Shown in pieces: positions 56,646 through 62,760 of a DNA stretch of 62,760 nucleotides (positions are counted from its first letter, which is position 1; the number at the start of each line of letters is the position of its first letter). Position numbers and translations under genes: made by a program. A model generated the notes under the pieces. That model worked only from the letters and a program-made list of their open reading frames with translations, was not told the DNA's origin and did not search any database. The stretch is from Anaerolineales bacterium UBA2181 (GTDB taxonomy: Bacteria > Chloroflexota > Anaerolineae > Promineifilales > UBA4811), in NCBI GenBank assembly GCA_002328075.1, contig DCVT01000009.1, positions 1 to 62,760 on the forward strand. The letters are read 5' to 3'.

Positions 56646-59600
56646 TCAGAAATCATCATACAACAACCACCGTTTGCAGAGCGTTTCGCCGGGCGTTTGG
56701 CAGGAGGAATCTGCGGGGAAAAACAAAACGGGGTTACGACGGGCAGCAAACGCCCGGCGTAACCCCGCTAGACACTGAACGCATTGGGCCTTGGCCGGCC
56801 GCCAGACGTCGTGGCTTCCAGGAGTCCACCATAGGTAACCCAACTCCCGGGCTAACGCCATGGCCCGATCCAGCTGGCGACGCGCTGCTCCAGTCTGATC
56901 CTCTGCATTCGCCTGAACCGCCGCCGTCAGCGCAGTGTTCAGCGCATCGGGAAGGCGTTGCTGCATCGGTTCCAGCAGCGCTTGGGCATAGGCCCACGCT
57001 TCGTCCTCCCGGCCCCCTGCCAGCGCCACGCCGATGAGGGGCCAGAGGGCCTGCCATTGAAAGGGGTACACCAGCGGCGACTGCCGCCAGATCGCAAGAG
57101 CCTCCTGGCCTAGCTTTTGCGCCCTGGGAAGGTCCTGCCTGCGCGAAGCGAGCCACGCCTGGTTAGCCTTGGCCGCAGCCACATAGTCAGGCATGTGGGC
57201 AGCTTGAGCCGCCTCGTGGGCACGCATCACGGAATCCAAAACCCCAACCGTCTGACCCCTGAATCGGCATGAGACGGTCGAATAGGTCAGACTGAGGGTC
57301 CGCAGGGTCAGAATCCCAGAGGTCGCGGCCAGCTCCAGAGTGGCCAGAAGGTTTTCCTTAGCCTCTGTGAGCTCGCGCCGCCATAGGTGCAGGAATCCAA
57401 GTTCGAACTGGCACTCGATCCTGTTTTTTGGGCCGCCCCACTCACGGCCCAAAGCGAGTGCTTCTCGCGCGTCGGCCAGCATCTCGTCCGATACTGTGTA
57501 GCGATCTCTCCTGAGATGCATCAGGCACGAGGCCATCAAGAGTCGCATACGGCTGGCTGCTCCTCCACGCTCTTGCACGACCGGCTGCACCTTGTTCACC
57601 AGGTTGTCCATCTCGAGCCATTGGGCCAGCCAATAGTGCGCCCAGACCTGTTCAAGCTGCACTTCAATCCATTCTGCCCACCAGTGGCTGCCGTCTTCGA
57701 CGGGCTGCCTGTCCAGCGCCGCCTCGGCTTGGCGGCAGGCGTCCAACGTCTCGGCGTACCGCCTCTGCTCCCGCATGACTGCACCCGCCTTACGATGCAG
57801 GCGTGCCTGCCATATCCGATCTCCGTGCGGAACCTGCGCCTGCGCGTTCCGGTAAGCCTGCAGTGCTTCCTCATGCTGTGTTCGCTGTTCGAGGATATCA
57901 CCGAGCCCCTCCCAGAGCCGGACAGCGATCTCGGCGCGGCGCTCCCCACGGCCCGCGGCCAGCACGTCTTGCTCCACCAGCGCCAGGCCACGCCGCAGCA
58001 GAGCTATGGCTTCCTCGTGTGCATAGACGTAGCGCGCTACCTCGGCCGCGCGCAGTTAGTAGGGAACTGCTTGTTCAGGAAGACCGGCGCGCTCATAGTG
58101 CGCCGCTATCTGGTTGCACACGGGGTCCAGTTCGCTGACGTGGAGCGTCTCCAGAGCCCGGGCGGTGTGGCGATGCAGCAGTCGCCGGCGCGCTGCGCTC
58201 ATTCCGCTGTAGGCCACCTCCCGAAGCTTGTCATGGCTAAAGTCGTAGGCGTCTGCGCCGTGCTCCCGAACGATTCGTCGCTGCCACAGCTCGTCGAGCT
58301 CACGGACCAGGGTATCCTCGTCACGGTCACTGGTCCTGGCCAACAGTGCAAAACTGAACTCCGGACCGATGGTGGCCGCCATTCCGGCTAGTTCACGCGT
58401 TGGCGGCGAGAGCTGCGTCAGGCGCGTTTAAAGCACGGACTGCACCTTCGGCGGAAGGCCCAGACTGCCCGGCAAGGTATCCTGAGCGAGCTTGGGATCC
58501 GTACCGGAAATCGTCATCTGGTCGTGAGCCGACAGCCCAGCCCGCACCGTCTCGACCACGAACAGCGTTTTGCCCTCGGTCTCGCGGTACAGGCGCTGAG
58601 CAGTAGTGGTATCAATCTCTACGCCGGAAACCAGCGATGCCAACGTTCGGGTCGCGGACTCGTCCAGCGGTCCCAGGCCTACTTCGGTCACTTGCCCCTC
58701 AAGGCGCAGTGCCAGGAGCAAGGATACCAGCGGATGGCTGTCGCCAATCTCCTCCGGCCGGTAGGCGCCCACCACCGGCAGCCGCGCACCGCGTTCAAAG
58801 CGCAACAGGAAATGCAGCCATTCCAGGGTGTCCCGGTCGCACCACTCAAGGCCGTCAATCGTCAGCAGGAGAGGTCGATCTAATCCCAGGATGGCGCGAG
58901 ACAGAGCTGCGAAAAGGCGCTCTCGCTGCCAGGCTTCGGTCAGGACACTTGGCCTTGGCAGGTCCGGTCGCCCCGCCAGCACCTCCGGCAGCAGCCGCCC
59001 CACTTCTGCCAGCCAAACATCTTCCAGGGGCACCAATGGATGGGTACGCAGCCAGGCGGTGACCGGCGCGTAAGCCAGTTCTCCCTCTGCCGCAAAGCAG
59101 CGGGCACTGCCGCTAGAGATACCCTGTCGCGCTGCCCACTGCAACAGATCTTCCACCAATCTGGTCTTGCCGATTCCCGCCTCTCCGCACAGCATGACGA
59201 CATGCGGTTCTCCGCCCGCAGCAACTGCACGCCAGGCCTGCAGCATCTGCTTCCACACTCGCTCCCTCCCAACTATCGGAGAAAAGGCAGTCGTCGTCGG
59301 CATGGCCGGGTATGGGCGCGACTCCGCGCCCAGCAGCTACTGGTAGGCCTCCCGGGTCGCAGCGCTGGGATGCACGTTTAGCTCCCGCTGCAGGACGGTC
59401 ACGCAGGTATGATAGACCCTCAATGCGCCGGCCCGGTCGCCGTTGAGGGCATGGAGTTGAATGAGGCGCCGATAGGTGGCCTCGTGCAGCGGGTCCATTC
59501 CTAACAGGCGTTGGGCGTAGAGAATGCCCGCCTGATAGTCACGCTGCTCCTCCAGCATGCGTACCAGTCGTTCCAGGGCGTCAAAGCATGTCTGCCGCAA

Positions 59601-60068
59601 GCGTTAACGCTGTGGTATGATCCAGTCGTCGTAACAACTGGGTAGCAAGTCCCCTTTGTAGAGGGCCACAGCCCGCTCCAACGCCTCTCGAACTGCGGCC
59701 GAATCACGCATCCCTGGCGCCTGCTCGGCCTGAGCCAGCACAGAATGCAAGTCGGCCACGTCCAGCGCATACGGTGCGTCGGATCGCCACTGCAAGGTCT
59801 GCACGCGTGCATCCAGATAGGTGTCCGGGTTCGGCAAGGCGCGCCGCAAGTGGTGCAATAGGTTGCGCAGATTGGTGCGGGCCTGAGATTCGGTTGTGTC
59901 AGGCCAAAAGAGAAAGGCCAGGTGTGCCCGGGACTGGGGAGCGTCTCGGTGGAGGATCAGATAGGCCAGCAATGCCTGCAGGCGCGGCGTATCCAGGCCC
60001 GTGATCTGGGTCTGGTCAAGACTAAGGTGAAAGCCGCCCAATAGCGAGACGCTCAGCATTGGGCTCAA
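56646..60068 (-). pseudogene. BTAD-ATPase-TPR (SARP/AfsR-like) transcriptional activator with four in-frame stops
   Basis: One minus-strand frame runs the full 3.4 kb (about 1140 codons). OmpR-type wHTH and BTAD come first (LSVSLLGGFHLSLDQTQITG, FWPDTTESQARTNLRNLLHH). Then a P-loop ATPase (VMLCGEAGIGKTRLVEDLLQ, Walker B LLLTIDGLEW, VGAYRPEE), and TPR-like helices to the end. Four stops interrupt it: TAA 59606-59604, TAG 59339-59337, TAA 58430-58428 and TAA 58058-58056. Each continues in the same frame, so no indel separates the parts. Homologous positions suggest Glu, Gln, Gln and Tyr codons were lost. It is a regulator pseudogene unless stops are read through. Confidence 0.85.
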
Positions 60069-60115
60069 GTCCTATCCCTACCGACGTTGGATGCGAAAGT
60101 AGCAGCCTCACAAGT

Positions 60116-60144
60116 ATCATAGCGCAAATCGCAATCGAGACCAA
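60116..60144 (-). promoter_or_regulatory. Candidate promoter of the BTAD activator, abutting the IS66 insertion
   Basis: On the minus strand TTGGTC (60144-60139) and TATGAT (60121-60116) are 17 bases apart. The target duplication of the IS66 element begins at the next base (60145), so the insertion lies directly against the -35. Confidence 0.45.
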
Positions 60145-60152
60145 GCGCACCG
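60145..60152. repeat. 8-bp target duplication, left of the IS66-type element
   Basis: GCGCACCG, repeated perfectly at 61619-61626. Eight bases is the duplication length of the IS66 family. Confidence 0.85.
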
Positions 60153-61618
60153 GTAACTGTTCACCGTTGGGGTAAAACGGTTTACGGCGGGGCAGTCGCC
60201 GGGGGATGCTGCAGTGCCGCCAGGCACTGGCGGAACGGATTGAGGTTGCGGGCCGCCCAGGTCCCGAACAGACTGGCCAACGTCAGCCGTGTTTTTGTCC
60301 CCTCTGCGCTGCGGGAGCCAGCGCTGATCTTGCCGATGACCACCAGCGGCCGGATGCTGCGCTCCGCCAGGTTGTTGTCGGCTGGCAGACCGGGGACCAG
60401 CACGAACTGAAATAGCTCATCCTGATGGCGCAGCAACCGTTTGGCTAACGCGCAACATGGATGCTGGTAGCTCAAGTCGTCCTGCTTGCCCAACTCGCCC
60501 GCCTGGGCGAAGAGTTGGTCGTACTCCACCCCACGCCCTTCAGGAGTAAGAGTAGGATACTCACGCAGCCAAGCTTGGGCATCGTCATGCATCTGACGCA
60601 CCCTTGCTGCCCATTGCGTCACCTCGGTGTTGCCAGCGTGGGCCTCCTTGAGTTTGTGCAGGTCGCCCAACAAGTGGACCCAACATCGCTGATGCCGTAC
60701 CAGGAGCAGGTTGTAGGCTGAGTAAAAAGTCCGTTACCAACCATCCCTGGAAGCCAGTTCCCAGGATCTGTTCTGGCACTGCGTGGCTCCGGCTCCGATT
60801 GTACTCATAGTAGCGCACCGCAGCCGGTCCATCAGTCACCATGGCCCAGCTGTACCCGCCGAAGGTGATCATCCTCCCGCCACCCAGTCTCATCCCCATG
60901 CACCACCCGGCTAGCTTGTACTTCAGCCTTGAGCCCACCGGCCTGCGACTGCAACTCTCGCCGCACCTGATGCGTCAGTTCCGCAATCTCCCCGCTGCTC
61001 AGTCCCAACTGGTGCATCGTGCGCAGATATTCGTTTATCCGGCGCACCGGCAGCCGCAGCGTCGTCCGCAAGTAGGCTACCAAGCAAGCGATCCCCACCC
61101 CAATCCGCCCCTGGCCGATCACCTGACCGGTCAGCTCCAGCGGCGGCCGCTGCCACCGCTCACACGACGGACACCAGCGCTTGATCACTCGGTGCTCAAT
61201 CACCTCCACCGGCTGTGGCGGCGGCAACTCCACTACCTGTCGGGTATAGTCAATGCTCTCTCCCCTCAACCGATGGCCACAATCTGGACAGGTCGACCAA
61301 GCATGCCGCTCAATCCGTGTCGGCTCCTCACGTTTGCGAGAGGTGTTGTGCTCGGCTGCCCGCTTCTTGCGCGGTGGCCGAGGCTCAGTCCGCGGTGCGC
61401 GATTGGACTTGACAAACGAAGGGGGCTTTGAATTGCGGTGCCCCAATTCGGCGAGGCGCATCTTAACCGCCTGCAATTACGTTGTCAACTGCGCCACCTG
61501 CCGTTGCAGCGCGGCCACCTCGGCGCATAGTCGCTCAATCACGGCAACAAGCGCATCAATCCCGCTTACCATAACGGCGGAAAGCATACCACACTCCGAC
61601 TGAACGGTGAACAGTTGC
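60153..61618 (-). mobile_element. Complete IS66-family insertion sequence (1466 bp, tnpC only)
   Basis: The ends are 16-base inverted repeats with one mismatch: GTAACTGTTCACCGTT at 60153-60168 and its complement GCAACTGTTCACCGTT at 61618-61603. Perfect 8-bp direct repeats GCGCACCG flank it. The length and single transposase gene fit the tnpC-only branch (ISBst12-like), not the classical tnpA-tnpB-tnpC layout. The transposase is broken, so it cannot move without help. Confidence 0.88.
60182..61572 (-). pseudogene. IS66-family transposase TnpC, interrupted
   Basis: The start ATG 61572 leads a short coiled-coil N-terminus (VAVIERLCAEVAALQRQVAQ) to an in-frame TAA at 61479-61477. The frame continues with a zinc-finger domain (CPDCGHRL, RWCPSCERW) and the first catalytic Asp (VVHGDETGWRED). 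A frameshift near 60880 moves to SWAMVTDGPAAVRYYEYN and LVTDF (second Asp). A second shift near 60700 leads to CWVHLLGDLHKL-type sequence and NNLAERSIRPLVVIGK (catalytic Glu). One stop and two shifts make it non-functional, though the three DDE residues remain. Confidence 0.88.
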
Positions 61619-61626
61619 GCGCACCG
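61619..61626. repeat. 8-bp target duplication, right of the IS66-type element
   Basis: GCGCACCG, identical to 60145-60152. Confidence 0.85.
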
Positions 61627-61830
61627 GCGTCAATGGTATTTGTTGCGGCAACAGATGCTCATAACAGAATCCCATTTGATAGAGCACATGCCGCGGGACA
61701 TCACAAACTCGCCAATGCACCCACCTTGTCCCCCCTGCAGGATCGTAGAAGGCCAGGCTAACCGAGACTGGTAATCGGCGGTCTGGCAAAAACAGATCCT
61801 GCGACGAATCGGGCCGATTCACGAGAATGC

Positions 61831-61871
61831 CTCAGAGCCAGGAGGTCCCTGGTTGGATGCCAAGCCCCGCT
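61831..61871 (+). repeat. Degenerate copy of the 3' half of tRNA-fMet (possible att relic)
   Basis: Aligned without gaps to 39061-39101 it matches at 34 of 41 bases, from the anticodon loop to the acceptor 3' strand. CAAGCCCCGCT is unchanged while the T loop is altered, so it cannot be a functional tRNA. It has the same orientation as the real tRNA, as expected for the distal end of a tRNA-targeted element. Confidence 0.65.
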
Positions 61872-62099
61872 GTCCGAAGAGCGGGCTCGCGTTGAGCCGA
61901 CCGTGTCAATGCCAAATCAGAATTCCCCAAAAACGCCAAGATAGAACTCCCCAGCTCAAACGTTCGTTTGGCTGACAGGGTGGGTCATCTCTCCGGCTGC
62001 GGGCTTCATAGGTGGCTCAACCCCTGAGGGAGACGGGATGAGCTCCGCGCTCCTCCAAGGATGAAAATGAACGATCCGACGGCGTACGCGCAAGCGTGG

Positions 62100-62271
62100 T
62101 ATACTGGTGATGAGGGCTGGTCTGAGGGCGATTAGATAATGGTGCCGCGAGCCTGCATCGGATACAGCCACGGGTACCCCCCAGGCACCGCCAATTGTTG
62201 CTGCGAGCACGTGGAATAGTCTCTTGACTAGAGAGGTCCCTGACCGGCCCGAATCTAGCAGGAGCAAGCGA
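62100..62271 (+). ncRNA. Candidate IS110 bridge-RNA region upstream of the transposase
   Basis: A TATACT (62100-62105) without a matching -35 is followed by about 165 non-coding bases before the transposase. They hold GGTGCC (62141-62146) pairing with GGCACC (62184-62189) around a 37-base loop, and CTCT-TGACT-AGAG (62221-62233). In IS110-group elements the 5' flank encodes a bridge RNA with large internal loops, and its promoter is completed only in the circular form. The match here is by position and shape only. Confidence 0.4.
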
Positions 62272-62760
62272 ATGCGAGTTCTTTACCAACGCGCAGCTGG
62301 ATTGGATGTACACAAAAAGAGCGTGGTGACCACGCGAATGCGGGTTACCTCGGACGACCGATTGCACTGGGAAACCAGAACCTTCGGGACAGCGACCCCG
62401 AGTTGCTGGAGTTGCACGATTGGTTGACAGAGTGGGAGTGCACCTCGGTGGCGATGGAAAGCACCGGCGACTATTGGAAGCCAGTGCACAACTTGCTGGA
62501 GGGTGACTTTGAGGTGCTGGTGGTGAATGCCCAGCATGTGAAGAAAGTGCCCGGGCGCAAGACCGATGTGACGGATTCGGAATGGCTGGCCGAACTGCAG
62601 ATGCATGGCATGCTGAAGGCCAGCTTTATACCCCCCAAGCCCCAGTGGGCCTTGCGCGACCTGACGCGCTATCGCCGCAAGGTGATTGAAGAGCGTAGCC
62701 GAACCGTGAATCGGGTGCAGAAGGTGCTGGAGGGCGCCAACATCAAACTGGCCTCGGTGG
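62272..62760 (+). pseudogene. IS110-family transposase, N-terminal part, frameshifted and cut by window edge
   Basis: The start MRVLYQRAAGLDVHKKSVVT carries the first acidic residue of the RuvC-like DEDD site, with AGGAG upstream. At the C4 run 62396-62399 sense moves to another frame: ELLELHDWLTEWECTSVAME, then STGDYWKPVHNLLEG and GRKTDVTDSEWLAELQMHG. These hold the later acidic residues. One added base in the C run would restore a single frame, as in the SDR gene. The C-terminal Tnp_20 domain with its Ser lies outside the window. It recombines DNA using a bridge RNA in this family. Confidence 0.86.

Noticed and set aside
56646..60068. Stop-codon reassignment (TAA/TAG read as Gln) to explain the interrupted activator
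   Set aside because: Two stops fit Gln but the others best fit Glu and Tyr, and intact genes in the window use TAG and TGA as normal terminators.
61811..61871. A functional second tRNA gene
   Set aside because: The 5' half is missing and the T loop is changed (TTGGATG), so no cloverleaf forms.

Overview
This 62.8 kb window of GC-rich DNA most resembles a member of the Chloroflexota (Anaerolineae/Caldilineae type). The assignment is inferred from gene content: a Bacillus-type SOS box in front of lexA, a DUF951 gene, a fused gamma-alpha 2-oxoacid:ferredoxin oxidoreductase, GIN/SHOCT-like proteins, and large secreted LTD/DUF11 proteins ending in a [FY]LP[LV]-type tail. No 16S gene is present, so the assignment is not proven. 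Several genes look broken, which could mean real decay or, for two of the frameshifts, base-calling errors in short C runs.

Layout. 1-193: start of an IS607-type recombinase cut by the window edge. 327-1093: lexA with a sigma70-type promoter whose spacer holds a perfect LexA box. 1081-7681 (minus): an eight-gene operon headed by a DUF2089 zinc-ribbon/HTH regulator, then a GIN-domain protein, a SHOCT-like protein, a DUF4097-like/coiled-coil/SHOCT-like protein, an MFS transporter, an M29 aminopeptidase, a GNAT protein and another SHOCT-like protein. Four of the eight carry the same short helical module. 8016-17112 (minus): a tightly overlapping operon alaS - baseplate-J-like membrane protein - ruvX - stand-alone GyrA-CTD-like propeller - Hsp70 - DUF951 - GT2 glycosyltransferase. 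17356-21183: a secreted M28 peptidase. 21051-23868 (minus): 2-oxoacid:ferredoxin oxidoreductase alpha and beta plus a 31-residue membrane peptide. 24.3-30.8 kb (plus): DUF6506, MFS, methyltransferase, a REC-GAF-PAS-histidine kinase and a secreted CAP protein. 30.9-38.9 kb (minus): zinc-ribbon/cold-shock protein, gyrA, rpoC and a Nudix hydrolase.

rpoC is not preceded by rpoB. It has its own near-consensus promoter, placed inside the end of the Nudix gene, and an intrinsic terminator lies between that promoter and the rpoC start. This looks like transcription attenuation.

At 39.0 kb lies an initiator tRNA-Met gene with its own promoter and terminator. From here to about 61.9 kb the content changes to accessory genes: a relic transposase, three very large secreted proteins (GH13 glycosidase, LTD/DUF11/CBM-like protein, LTD/PHP-hydrolase protein), an interrupted repeat-rich secreted protein, a frameshifted SDR gene, a BTAD/ATPase/TPR activator carrying four in-frame stops and no indel, and a delimited IS66-family element with an 8-bp target duplication. 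A degenerate copy of the 3' half of the tRNA-Met gene lies at 61831-61871 in the same orientation, so the 22.8 kb between may be an old tRNA-targeted island. The window ends in an IS110-family transposase whose 5' non-coding flank could encode a bridge RNA.
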